The translations under genes and the position numbers were made by a program. 64,000 nt of DNA from Hyalella azteca (taxonomy: Eukaryota; Arthropoda; Malacostraca; Amphipoda; Hyalellidae). The notes beneath the pieces are model-generated. The model ran no database searches. It worked only from the letters and a program-made list of their open reading frames with translations, and was not told where the DNA came from. Of this stretch, positions 1 through 12,659 are shown piece by piece. How positions within the stretch are numbered: the first letter of the stretch is position 1; every line of letters begins with the position of its first letter. The DNA lies in the NCBI RefSeq assembly GCF_000764305.2, contig NW_025933373.1, positions 1 through 64,000 on the forward strand, written 5' to 3'.

Positions 1-299
1 TACGAGGATGACAATAAACAATTTTCAATATTGTAAAGGAGGACGAAATATGTTTTATTTCACGTGATGATTATTGATTGACATTATACAGTGAAGGAAC
101 AAGAGTCGAGATATCGAGGCCAAATAATTACCGTCTGACGGAGATAGAGTTTTAAACTACAAGTAATGCGCTGAAGATAATCATGATACTAGTATTGTCT
201 ACTGTAAAAAATTACACAAATGATGAGATTGAAGCCTGTAGCTACTGATTATGAAGCCTCAAGTCCCAAGAAAGATGCGAATACGTCTTATTATTTCTG

Positions 300-610
300 C
301 ACGAGCATACTTCTTATCTTATCTGTATACTTCCTATAAATACTTAATTATCATATTGTATCTGTATACTTCTAATACATAGTTATCTTAAATTATATGT
401 ATACTTCTTATACCTCAGTGATCTCCACAGTTATTTCCGCTCACCGCGACGCAAGATTGTAGGTTTCCAATTGATTGTTTGGTAGCGCTTATCTTATCGG
501 TATACTTATTATCTTATCTGTTTACTCCGTCTCTTATCTATGCACTTCTCATGTTATCTGTACACTCCTCTTATCTGTGCACTTCTTATATGTATACTTC
601 GTATCTTATT
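300..610. repeat. Degenerate ~20-bp array
   Basis: Irregular units of TATACTTCTTATCTTATCTG with variable spacing. Confidence 0.7.
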
Positions 611-759
611 CGTGCACTTCTTAATCGTCTAGATCCTATAGGAGCTGCCCATTGACGACTGCAACTACTACTCGGGAATTCGTTGCGGAAAATTGCCTTA
701 TTGCATCGAAATTTCACACACAAGGTTTCTTTTGCAGCAAGATTTAAAAAAAGTATAAC

Positions 760-913
760 TCAGTACTCACTGCAGTGAGTGACAGAGAGCGCATTTTCTC
801 GTCGACGAAAACTTGAGGTCACGGACGGACAGACAGACGGACGGACAGACAGACAGACGGACATGGCGAGCACAATAGTGCATTTTTTCCATAAATGAGA
901 AAATGCGCTAAAA
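760..913 (+). mobile_element. Hairpin-bearing short repeat element, copy 1
   Basis: Starts TATAACTCAGTA and ends GCGCTAAAA. It contains the 16-bp palindrome ACTCACTGCAGTGAGT, the palindrome TCGTCGACGA, a CAGACGGA minisatellite, and 13-bp inverted repeats AGCGCATTTTCTC / GAGAAAATGCGCT around the core. A-rich on the left flank. No coding frame. Confidence 0.7.
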
Positions 914-1338
914 GGGCATGTTGGCGCCAACATTTTCTAAAAAAATGTTTTATTGCATCAACAGTTTTTTTAACGTGGCGTGATTGCACCAGAATTTGCT
1001 AAAATATGACCATTTTCCATCATCATCTTTGAAAAACGTGACCTTCCTTAGCAAGCATCTTTCACGTCTTAGCAAGCATAATTTGGACTTTCTTCATCGA
1101 GACCTTCAAAGAATCACGAAAAATATTTTTCCAGTTTATTCAACCTCGTCTTCATTATTACCCACATTAACTCTTTTCGCCCGGCCTTAGCGAATAATTT
1201 TCCTGAAATGGAACCTGATTGCAAAGAAGTTTAAAAACTTCTAGAATTTCGGGAGGATTAACTGAAAAGTTTGGATTACCGATAATGAGGTTAACTCAGA
1301 GATTGGTGGGTAGACACGCTACCTCGATTTTAAATTCA

Positions 1339-1370
1339 AATTCTCTTTGATTTACAAATCAAAGAGAATT
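1339..1370. repeat. Perfect 15-bp inverted repeat
   Basis: AATTCTCTTTGATTT, two bases, then the exact complement. A short cruciform or hairpin; no T run to suggest a terminator. Confidence 0.85.
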
Positions 1371-1399
1371 ATTTAGTCTTCAAATTCGCAGCTTCGCTC

Positions 1400-1870
1400 A
1401 TGTTAATTATCGATATTTAGTAAACATTAGTTACTTTGTTTAATTAGTTCGTTCAGTTTGTTAGTTTGGTTAAGTTTATTTAGTTATTTTAGCCAATTAC
1501 TTTAGTAGGTAGCGCTAGTTATTTAACTTTTTTTCGTTGATGTTGGTCTGTTTTAATTACTTGGTGACAGTCAGTAAACTTTATTAAGTTAAAGCTAGTT
1601 TAGTTACTTAACTATAGGTAACTTTCGTTAGCTAAAAATTGCAAGTTTATGTTATTTAGTTTCATTAGTAAATGTTAGTTAACGTTAGTTAATTTCCTTA
1701 ATTAGGAACGTTGTTTAGTTAACATCAAGGAGTTACGTTTGTTAACTTAGGTAGTTATTCTCATTATTTATTAACATCAGCTTATTCCATCAATTAGTTA
1801 CCGTTAATTTATTCATTATTAATTACTTAACATTAATTAGTTTCATTGAATTATTTAACGTGAATGAAGA
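1400..1870. repeat. TTAGTTA-rich simple tract
   Basis: Scattered TTAGTTA/TTAACGT words without a fixed period. Otherwise empty. Confidence 0.6.
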
Positions 1871-2892
1871 TCACGATTTGACTCATTTCTTCTATTGAAT
1901 ACAAATTTCTTAACTAATAATTAAAACTAATCATAATGATGGGCTTTAAAATAGGAATACTTATCCAAAATGTTTAGGATAGTGCCTAACTGTTCAACTA
2001 AGAAAATTATTGATTATCGTAATTTTATTAAATTTGGCCAGGGAAGATTGAGTTTGAATTCTTCATCCGAAATCAGCAATATTTGACCTCCCAGTTGATT
2101 GGCAACGCGTCAAATTACTGCCAATCGCAGACGACCATTTATAGGTACTAAATTTCTGGGGGAAACTTCTCTAATTTTTCTCGTTTATGAATTGATAATT
2201 AAATTGAATTTTTAACTAAGTTATTCAAAAGAAACTGAACGTAGCACGTTATTTTCTTTCGGTTAAATAGGTCTATCTGCCCCCCTTAACTCATGAAATA
2301 TGAAGAGGATTTAGATATATGATGCATACCATTTCACACCTGTTCTTTCTTAAAATCTCCTGAAAAACCAACCCTCAATCGTCTCCCTAACCCCTAAATT
2401 ACGGATAATTCAACCTTAAAATTCTCCAATCTGCAGCGTTCAATTTTCTTTTCTATGGAATCGACCATAATTCTAAATCATGATTTAAATATCAAGAAGT
2501 TCCGCTTTAAAGTTTGAAGTCTGGCAATAATTTGAATTATATCCATCGTTTTAATGCTTCATGGAGGAAATTGTTAACTTAAATCAAAATTAAATCAAAT
2601 AAACTAAGAATGGTGAGTAAAATATAAAAAATTATATTAAGCGTGAAATAAACTCCAGTGAAGCGTTCGGGAAACTGATGTAAAGACATTGAAATGATTT
2701 TTGTGATTCTACTCAGCGCGTCTAGCGTTTTTCTCAGTGAATATATAATTTGGACACACGATTCCTCGATTTCATTAGTAATCTTTGAAATTTTCAAATT
2801 CTGTTGTGTTTTAAGCAGTTATCAAATTGTGTTGTGTTCATACCATGGTTCGCATTCTGCTCTGTTTCAAGCATGTATTGAAATCTGTTTTT

Positions 2893-3680
2893 CTTTCGCC
2901 ACGTCTCTAGTTCTGTTGTTTTCTCACTACGTCGCTAGTTCTGTTTATTTCTTACCACGTGTCTAGTTCTGTTGTTTTCTCACCACGTCTCTAGTTCTGT
3001 TGCTTTCTCACTACATCTCAAGTTCTGTTGTTTTCTCACCACGTCTCTAGTTCTGTTGTTTTCTAACCACGTCTCTAATTCTGTTGTTTTCTCACCACGT
3101 CTCTAATTCTGTTGTTTTCTCACCACGTCTCTAGTTCTGTTGTTTTCTCACCACGTCTCTAATTCTCTTGTTTTCTAACCATGTCTCTATCTCTAGTTCT
3201 GTTGTTTTCTCACCACGTCTCTAGTTCTGTTGTTTTCTAACCACGTCTCTAATTCTGTTGTTTTCTCACCACGTCTCTAGTTCTGTTGTTTTCTCACCAC
3301 GTCTCTAATTCTCTTGTTTTCTAACCATGTCTCTAGTTCTGTTGTTATCTCATCACGTCTCTAGTTCTGTTGTTTTCTCACTACGTCTCTAGTTCTGTTG
3401 TTTTCTAACCATGTCTCTAGTTCTAATGTTTTCTCACAACGTCTCTAGTTCTGTTGTTTTCTCACCACGTCTCTAGTTCTGTTGTTTTCTCACCACGTCT
3501 CTAGTTCTGTTGTTTTCTCACCACGTCTCTAGTTCTGTTGTTTTCTCACCACGTCTCCAGTTCTATTGTTTCCTTACCACGTCTCCAGTTCTATTGTTTC
3601 CTCACCACATCTCTAGTTCTGTTGTTTTCTCACCACGTCACCAGTTCTGTTGTTTTCTCACCACGTCTCCAGTTCTGCAG
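2893..3680. repeat. 28-bp minisatellite, about 28 copies
   Basis: Unit begins CCACGTCTCTAGTTCTGTTG. Decayed units extend upstream to about 2800. The ORFs crossing it are array by-products. Confidence 0.95.
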
Positions 3681-3699
3681 TGTATTCTAAGCAGCAAAT

Positions 3700-4550
3700 A
3701 TACGCTTGCATTTCGATGCTTGGCCGAGCATTGGTAGCCTCGGCTCAGCGAAGCGTTACTAGGAATTGTGCCGAGCATTGCCTTGGAATTTGCATACAGT
3801 AATGCCTGCTGCTGGATGGGATGAACTGCGCTCCCGTGATACTCCAGCACACTCTAGTACTTGTTCACTGACGGTCTACTGCTGAGTGGGTGCCAATTAT
3901 TACAATGTATGTACTTCAGTAGGGTGCCAATGATTACAAGGTATGTACTTCAGAGTGTGGGCCGATTTTTAATTTGGTTACTGGTGATGTACTGCAAAGT
4001 TATAGCCGAAAAGTTATTACTGTTATACTGTTTACAGACTGTTTACTTGGAGTGCCCTAATCATTTTAATTTTTCTGGTATTCTATAGTAAAAAAATTTG
4101 TGGTATTTTACTAGTAAATGGAGAATACGGAAAAATTTTGTTTATAAGAAGTGAAACTAAAAATGTGGTCTGTGAAGGATTACTGTCGATTTCCTATTAA
4201 TGAAACAAACAAAAAAAATTTTCGATTCGAAAACCAATTGTATTAAATTTTCATCACCTTTTCAATGAGAAATTTCAGTCGTTAAAACTTGTTCTCTCGC
4301 AGCTCGAATCCAAGCCTGGTAACAACGCGGAAATTATCGAAGCCTATTCATTGAAGGCTGATCGTAAGAAGACCAATTCCACGAAGGCCAATATATGTAC
4401 TTCTAATTCAGTGATGACTTCCCATTGAGAACCAATTTAGCAAAGACTCAGGCAGAAAAGGCCAAGATAATGAAGGCCAATGCCATAAACGAATGAAGAT
4501 CAAGATCATTTTACAGAAACCCATTCACTAAAGACTAATTAATTGAAGAC
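3700..4550. other. No gene seen
   Basis: A GC-richer patch at 3700-3870 repeats CCGAGCATTG. A 34-bp unit is duplicated at 3887-3950. The rest is AT-rich with nothing recognised. Confidence 0.5.
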
Positions 4551-4554
4551 CAAA

Positions 4555-4720
4555 CATGTCATGGTTAATTCACTTTAATCTGATCAAGTAAAAGTCATTC
4601 CAGTTTAATCTTATCTAGTGAAGCTCAATTTAATTTAAACTGATCAATTGAAGGTCAATTTAATTTAATCTTATCTAGTTAAGGTCAATTCAATTTAATC
4701 TTATCTAGTGAAGGTCAACT
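4555..4720. repeat. ~30-bp degenerate array
   Basis: Units with TTTAATCTTATCTAGTGAAG, about five copies. Confidence 0.75.
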
Positions 4721-7700
4721 CGCATTCACCACGATCCCAGCTGTTCACTTTTAACCAGCTGATCAGACCGGCTCTCTGTCCGTGAAATAAAATAAAAAAT
4801 CCCGTGTATTCACAACACTGTTTCTTTTGACAACATTGCAATAATCGGCGGCTGATTGCGCGGCCTTCACGTCCTCAAACTTAGCAACTTCGTTCAACAA
4901 GAGAACATCTCCATACAGTAAACAAAATAACCTTGTTTCGAGAAAGAATGCTGGAAATCACCGTCAACACATTCCATTTTTCAAAGTTCAAAATACGTTT
5001 GATTTCCCTCGCCATTCATTTAAACAGCGCTTACTCTTTTATTCTGCTACAATAAAAAAACTGGACACTATCTCGCCATCTTAACTGCGCAATTCAGACA
5101 TCTTTTTCTGCCTCACTTCAACATTATGTCTGATTTATCGATGGCCAGCTGTCTTCCCTCAGTTGGCGTTGACATTCTGGGCCGTATTTTGAGTAGGGAA
5201 TGGCACCATTGAGGCACTGTTGACACTCCTGGCACTGGCCAACAATTGGCACCTTCAAGGGTTCATAAAAACTTGCACTTTCTGCGGGGTCGGAGGCAAT
5301 TCCTTTACAAAACTTTTCCTTTTGTGAACTTTAGTTTACCCAATTTCATGTATTGAATTGTGGGTATTGAATATTTACGACAATATACGCATTTTAATTT
5401 TTTTATTTAAGGTTAATATAGTAGGAAATCATAGCTCAAACGAAATTAAGTTCTTAAATTTTTCAGGTACTCATTAGTTTGAAAAAATAAGTTTAACTTT
5501 AAAATGTTGCCAGCGAATAAAAAAAGCCTACTGGAAGTGCGAGTAAGTCGTGAATAATTTATTTGTATATGTATCTAATAAATTTAGTCATCGAGAAATC
5601 AATTAGATTTACCATAAACAGATTTTATCTCATGCTATATATAATTATTCTATTCTTTCCGGCCTGTTTATGCATTATCACTATGAAAAATATTCATTGT
5701 TCCCTCTTCCATCAGGATTCGTTGTGAAAGAGTAAATGCATTTTTGTGGGCGTAGTTAAAGTGCTATTGTCCAAATCGGACAATCGCACTTCATCAAGTT
5801 TCCCTCTTTCATAAGGATTCCCTGACTCATCTAGATTCCCTCATTAATCAACATTCCATCATTCATCAAGATTCCAAATTTTCGCGGACGGCTTGTCTTG
5901 CGAGGATGTGAATCACTTCAATACTTCCGCAAGAACTCGAAAGTTGACAGCGAATGTCTGTATATTCTTTGTTGAAATGCGCTTGTCAACTCTTTAAATG
6001 ACAAACGTTTTTCTGTTTTGCTATTTTACGCTTTTTTTATTTCGAGACTGAAAAAACGACGAAACGTGTGATAATTTCAAGAAAAAATGTATAAAATAAA
6101 GTTCACTAGAAACGACTGAAATTCAATTGAAGAAGATATATTTTCAATGCCGTCTGCATTTTTGCGGCTTGATACGTGGATGCAAATATAATGAGATAAA
6201 AAATGTATTCTGTTTGTTCTCTTGTTAATGAAGCTGCTGCCGCAACATTCAATTCAAAATTATTCATTTTAATTAAACAATTTAGATATTCACTATTCAT
6301 TTGCCTATTGAACGTATTATAATTTTATAAGAGCAGTTCATTTTTTTCGCCTACTCATTGAGACAAAAACGTAATAAGTTCTTTTCATGTGACTTTGCTG
6401 CAATGTTTCCTGGAAGAGAATTATTTTTATGAATTAATTTTTGTTTGCACATTTAGTATCTGCCGCTGGTGGATATTCGAGTCACTCACTATCGAGTGAA
6501 AAATTTTCCAAGACATTCACTACTGAACTCGCCTCCCAATGCATGGGTTAATTTGCGATCTTTCTAATTATTGAGAACTGAATTACCACCTGCTTTGCGT
6601 AGGTGCTTAACAATGCAGAAAAAATTGGTGAATTTTCAATCACGTTTACATTTTTGGGTTTCAAATTATTATAATTATCACTCGCCTCGGTCTTTACAAT
6701 ATTTTGCAACGACCATATCATATTTTCCATAACATATCTTGATATTTTATTTTCCCCTTTTTACCGAATTCTTAAACAATACTATTCTAGTAGAATAGCA
6801 TTATGATATTAATTTTCATCGGACACTTTTTAGCCGTAAAACCAAAATACGGAAGGTTATTTTTAATTATATGAAAAGATTGACTGACAGTAATTTTCTC
6901 TCAATTTTATCCTCAGTTTAGTGCAGAAGTCGTCGCAAGAAATTGGTTCTCCAGACTCATTTGTTTTGACAGTCATCGTGAAACAACCAGCTATAAAGAC
7001 CAGTGTTGGATATCTGTTTTTTTTTACAGCCTTACATAAAGCTCGCTTATGCATATACATAGCCGGTTTATTATTAGGCTTAATAAAAGAAACACTAAAA
7101 AAATGAACCTTTATTTTAGGACTTGATCTGCCGAAGAAGAAACTCCAAATGCTTGATAAAGCTGACGTTTCATAAAAAATCAGAAAAGAACCAAGCTTAT
7201 AAAAAGGAAGCTTGCCAGCGGGTTTAATACAAGTTCGTCGACGTTATAATGACGAATAAGCCCGGCTGTACATAACTGTCGAATCAAAAAATAACGTTTA
7301 TATATAAAATTCGGCAAAATGATATTATTGTTCCAATTTCACAATAATATTCAATAAATTCGTGCTTAGAAGCAAGAAATTTACACTCCCTGAACATCCA
7401 GAAGAATATTTGAATTGTAAACCATGTGTAACTGAGAGTCCCAAAAGATCGAACGATGTGTCGCACAAGATTCGCTGGTATTCTATCGAACAAAAAAGGA
7501 AATAGCTGTAAATAAATGGTAATAAAAATACAAGCTCTACTAACCTAAATGTATGTCGCTCTATATCAGCGTAGTAACAGCCCAACACCCACCTTAAAAT
7601 ATTTTGCCAGCAAACGGATTGGCTGTAATTTTAAGATGAAATTTAAGAGGCCATCTATAGGGAAATAATTAAAGTGGAAGAAAGGAAAGGCAGACTCCAA

Positions 7701-8125
7701 AACTAACCATTAACTTCATCATAGGAAATACCAAGCTTCCCCAAAATGTTCGGAACAAATATTAAAGTTATTCTAGTAATAAGCCGAAGCCCAACAGTTA
7801 AGATGGTCGTGCCACAAAAAAAGTGCTAAGCCAAATTATAACACTGGAGTCGGATCTCTTCTAATCAAAGTAAGTTCGAACATGCAATTTCAAACAAAAC
7901 AAAATTAAACGAAACGCAAAAAGTGATAACTCAAACTTAAAAAAATATGAGGGAATAGCTTCACACTCCTGGCCGGAGCAAAATTAAATCGATCTTTTCA
8001 CCCCAAGTTTCACAGCAACCTATTTACAAACCCATACCTAACAATAGGGATGGAGAAAAAGAACAAATTTACATTCTAAGAAATTCCGAAATTGCCAATA
8101 TTATGCAGACCCGTAATTGAAATTT
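4721..8125. other. No gene seen
   Basis: AT-rich, stop-rich in all frames; only the small hairpin at 5759-5791 stands out. Confidence 0.6.
5759..5791. repeat. 14-bp inverted repeat with 5-nt loop
   Basis: AAGTGCTATTGTCC, AAATC, then its complement with one mismatch. Confidence 0.7.
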
Positions 8126-8129
8126 CCAA

Positions 8130-8330
8130 TAAGACCTGTTTATGCATATAAGAACCGTTTATGAATATCAAACACATCTATGCAAATGAGGTACATTTAT
8201 ATATATTAAGCCCATTTAAAACCCACTTATCTTAAGACTATAACGCCCACTCATGTATATAAGATAGTTTTATGCGTGTAAAGCTCACTATTGCATCTGA
8301 GGCCTATTTATGGGAATAAGGTTCATCTTA
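8130..8330. repeat. Degenerate ~30-bp array
   Basis: Old units of the TTTATGCATATAAG type. Confidence 0.5.
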
Positions 8331-8884
8331 AAATGAATTTACGTGAAAGTCAATGAAGAAAAATTAATAAGAATCCTGCAGACGGTTGTAACTATTCCGT
8401 ACAAATCGTTCAGAATTGACTACAGTGGAAGCCTGCAGATATAAATCGTATTTTAACTCCATAATTCGTCTTATAATATTTTGACAGTTTGAGCGTTTCA
8501 ATGAAGTGTGTTCACATTGGATAATGTGAATATTATATATGAACTTTAGATGAGTGCCAGTTTGTGGTAAACTGCCATAAGAACTGCCAGTCAGTGATGC
8601 TATAGTAATTTCCTCACGAGGTTGGTTGGTTTACACTGCAAGTTGGCTTACATTTAGGATTTATGAAACTTTACATGCAATACTATGATAATACAATATA
8701 GCCTTTTCTTGTTTTGGTGTGTAACAGGTAAGCTCCAGTGCCAGCCGTTGGTCTCACAGCCACTTTATCCATCGGCAAGAAAGCCCCCATGGCGATCTGA
8801 TATCTAAACCACAAGAGATATGCATCGCTTTGAGAAATAGATGTTCCTGTATTTGTCGAAGGTTTTGCTTGGAATGAAAATAGT

Positions 8885-9693
8885 TTTGAAAGATCACACT
8901 ATAAATTCTAAAGAAAAATCACGCAAGGATTTCCCTAAAATCACTCTAGAAGTTCTCTAAAATTACTCCAGAAGTTTTCTAAATATCACTCTGCAAGTTT
9001 TCTAAAGAATACTCTAGATGTTCTCTGAAAAACACTCCAGAAGTTCTCTAAAGTATACTAAAAGCTCTCAAAAAGCACTTATGAAGTTCAGAAAATGCCC
9101 TCTAAAGAACGCCCTAGAAGTTCTCTAGAATCACTCAGAAAACTCTTTAAAGATCACTCTAGAAGTTCTCTAAAGAAAACTCTATAATTTCTCTAAGGAA
9201 CACTCTGGAAGTTCACTAAAGATCGCTCTAGAAGTTCTATCTCTCGATTTAGAAATTGACAGAATACTGAAGTGATCTATGAAGGTATCTCTCACTGTGA
9301 AAAGTTCTCTAGAATCACTCAGAAAACTCTTTAAAGATCACTCTAGAAGTTCTCTAAAATTACTCCAGAAGTTCTCTAAATATCACTCTGCAAGTTCTTT
9401 AAAGAATACTCTAGAAGTTCTCTGAAAAACACTCTAGAAGTTCTCTAAAATATACTAGAAGCTCTAAAAAATCACTTATAAAGTTCAGAAAATTCCCTCT
9501 AAAGAAAGCCATAGAATTTTTCTAGAATCACTCAGAAAGCTCTTTAAAGATCACTCTAGAAGTTCTCTAAATAAAACTCTATAATTTCTCTAAGGAACAC
9601 TGTGGAAGTTCACTAAAGATCGCTCTAGAAGTTCTATCTCTCGATTTAGAAATTGACAGAATACTGAAGTGATCTCTGAAAGTATCTCTCCGT
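8885..9693. repeat. ~25-bp array with 397-bp higher order
   Basis: Short units with CACTCTAGAAGTTCTCTAAA. A 397-bp block is itself duplicated in tandem, including a non-repetitive stretch TCTCGATTTAGAAATTGACA near 9241 and 9638. Confidence 0.85.
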
Positions 9694-9701
9694 GCGAATC
9701 T

Positions 9702-10084
9702 TGTGTCATAAGAACTGTCTATATTAAACGCAAACAATGAACACATTCGAAAACATTTTGAGAAATGTGTGTGTTTCGCTCCCATGATTCGCGATCGCTA
9801 TATAAGCGCGTCTGAAGCTTCTTACGTTCAGTAAAGACGTGTTCAAGGTCATTCGATATCTTCGGTTGGTGAAAGTAAAGTCTTACATCGTCACGAACCG
9901 CGGACAAGAATCCTTCCCATGATGGTAAAATCATAAGGACCTGCCCAGAAATACTCCTGCGGATTTACGGAGAACTGAACTGTTTTGTTTCCAACGTCGA
10001 TGAATTGTTTTAAGCGCAGGTGGAATTCAATAAACAGAAAAAATCCTCAGTTTAGTCTATGTTTATTTTTGAATGGTCGACACA
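9702..10084 (+). mobile_element. Possible solo LTR with core promoter
   Basis: Bounded by TGTGTC and GACACA, which are inverted. Inside is TATATAAG at 9799-9806, an initiator TTCAGTA with the A at 9830 (31 bp downstream), and AATAAA at 10029-10034. It lies directly after a tandem array. I found no clean target-site duplication and no coding frame, so a short gene's promoter is an alternative. Confidence 0.35.
9799..9833 (+). promoter_or_regulatory. TATA box plus initiator
   Basis: TATATAAG followed 31 bp later by TCAGTA, the arthropod initiator consensus, at textbook spacing. The downstream region has no recognisable gene. Confidence 0.45.
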
Positions 10085-12480
10085 ACTATCATAGAAATGT
10101 TTGAAACCATACTGCGCAAAATCAACGACTTAATTGATATTGGAGGAAAGATATTTAATAAATTCTACAGTTAATTTATTGATCGAAATAATATTGTGTG
10201 GCGATACTATTTTTCTTCACACTTAATCGCCATGAAATCGACATTAATTAAAAATATATATTTTTTTCTTACTTTTTACCGACCTAATAAACAAATGCAT
10301 GAAAAATTTACAGTCGAATGGAAAATTTTTATTGCCTGCAGCCAATTTTGCATGGTAGAGAAGAATTCCAAAGCCAATGAAAAACTTTGACTATGACGTA
10401 CCGTCGTGACGAAATGATAAGTTAGCGACTCACAAGTTTCTAAATGTTAGTAAATTGATATATAATTATCTTTAGATCGAAACTATTGGAAAAATCCTTG
10501 AAGACCTTACTTAAATGTAATTTATGGCGGGAAAAAATTATAACAAGATCGGGAGAGTGTGAACTTTGATCGCCAATCGGACGAATAGTCTACGGTAATG
10601 GCTCCCAAGATTTAACTATCATTCCATTTAAGTAATTTGTTGCAAGACCTAATTTTGAGTGGCTTCATCAGCGTGAAACATAAATTTTGAGAAAAATCCC
10701 CCCCCCCCGCCCACCAAAAAATCTGAGAAAACATTAAAAATGCAACTACTTTTAAGCAGCGTCTCACTGGCCAGATCCCTTGAATACATTTTAAAAGCAC
10801 GATAATTAGTGTTCAGAACAAAAAGAAAACCGTCGTTTTTCTGCAGAAGACAAGAAAAATTTGACAATTTCTTAAACTTAGGTTCTAGCAACATGAATTC
10901 GACTCCCAAGACAACATGAGTAGAAATAAAAACAATGACGTCAGATGCAACTATTATTTCAGAAGTTCAAACATCGAGAGCACAAACCATTAAGCAAACA
11001 CCGGTATCCTTTCATTTCCGAGTTTTTCCTGACATGAAGGATCTCATCTCACTCCTGGCGTCAACAAAAAAGCGCTAATTGAAGTAATTTCCGAGAATAA
11101 TCGCCCTAGAGACAACTACGGTCGAATATATTTAATGATTCATAGAGTTCATAATGAGGTTAGTAGTGAGTCGAGCTCCGGGGTGCGACTATTCAAAAAA
11201 ATTTCGTCGGCGAAACAAAAGAATCCGAATAATTTCGTCTGAGTTTTATTTTCATGAATGATTTTGCATTAAATAATATTTGACGGAAAGTTTCCCAGAA
11301 TCTCGGAATAATAAATAATAAAAGAGACGATTTTGCGAATTAATTTCGTTTCAAACTTTACAAATATATGTTGTTAATATATTATTATTTATCTGAATTC
11401 TTTATTAAAATTTAGCTTTTATGCTTCGTTTCAACATTGAAATTAGGACAGGTTACATCAACTTTTAAATTTGTATTTTATTAATCCATATTTCACGTTA
11501 TGACTTTCCGCTTAAATTTTACGAGGTCCCACATTCATGCAAATTTTCTTAACACAATTTGAAACAATTACATATTTATTATAATATTTAGGATAAAAGT
11601 TTTTGAATCTAAACATGGACTATTTTAATGCAAATTTTATTTTTAACTCGACTAATTTAAAGTAAAGTTTATACAATCATTAACAGGATTCAATACCGAT
11701 GCACGATGCATTGGAACGTAAACTTGTCGAAAATCATCATCTGTGGGAATTAATTATAATCATTAATTTCCATGTTCATGACGTTAATGCGATGCTTCAC
11801 TTACCTGCCAATTAACTTGTGATTAACACGCGGTGCTTCAGCGAGATTAAAAATATGAGTGTTGACTCCAGAAATTGAATATCATAACATCTGAAAAACG
11901 TGACTTTATTTATTGTATTTATTCCACACTCAGTGTTTATTTAATCGCAACTGCGTCGAACGAAACTAGAAACTCGTTGAAAGCAATAATTATTTATATG
12001 TTATTTTTAATGAGAGAAATTTTTAATTTATGATTCAAAATTAATTTTCACACCAGCGAATTTCTCAATTTGTACTTTATTCGAGAAAATTATCGTTGCA
12101 TTCGAATTTGTCTATCAAACAGTAGAAAATTTTATTCACCACATAACATCTTGCGACATTTATTGTAACGTTTTTCTCTACTTGATTAAATTAATATTAT
12201 TAATTTTAACACTGGTTGATAAATAAACATTAAAAATAATTCAAGCCAATGAGATCATTACTGATGAAATAGCTGAAAAATTTACCTGCAATTGCGCAGG
12301 TATAAAATTTGTGCTTATTGGCACTATCTAATTTCTTACATAAGAATATTTTTTTTAAATAACTGTAAAGATTCACTGGTAACATATGTTTTCCGAATTA
12401 AATCAATAACATCCTAAAAATATTCCAACGCTTCACATATTGAGAAACTAAATGGTTTACTGCTTCCAATTGACCTACAC
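10085..12480. other. No gene seen
   Basis: AT-rich. A C10 run at 10690 is the only local oddity. Confidence 0.6.
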
Positions 12481-12485
12481 AAAAG

Positions 12486-12655
12486 TGATGATTACAGCAC
12501 AATACAAAACTGCACAAAAATTATTACAGCATAATACAAAACTACACAAAAATTATTACAGCTCAATACAAAACTACACAAAAATTATTACAGAACAATA
12601 CAAACCTACAAAAAATTATAACAGCACAATACTAAACTACACAATGATTATCAGC
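12486..12655. repeat. ~33-bp array, five copies
   Basis: Units with ACTACACAAAAATTATTACA. Confidence 0.9.
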
Positions 12656-12659
12656 GAGT

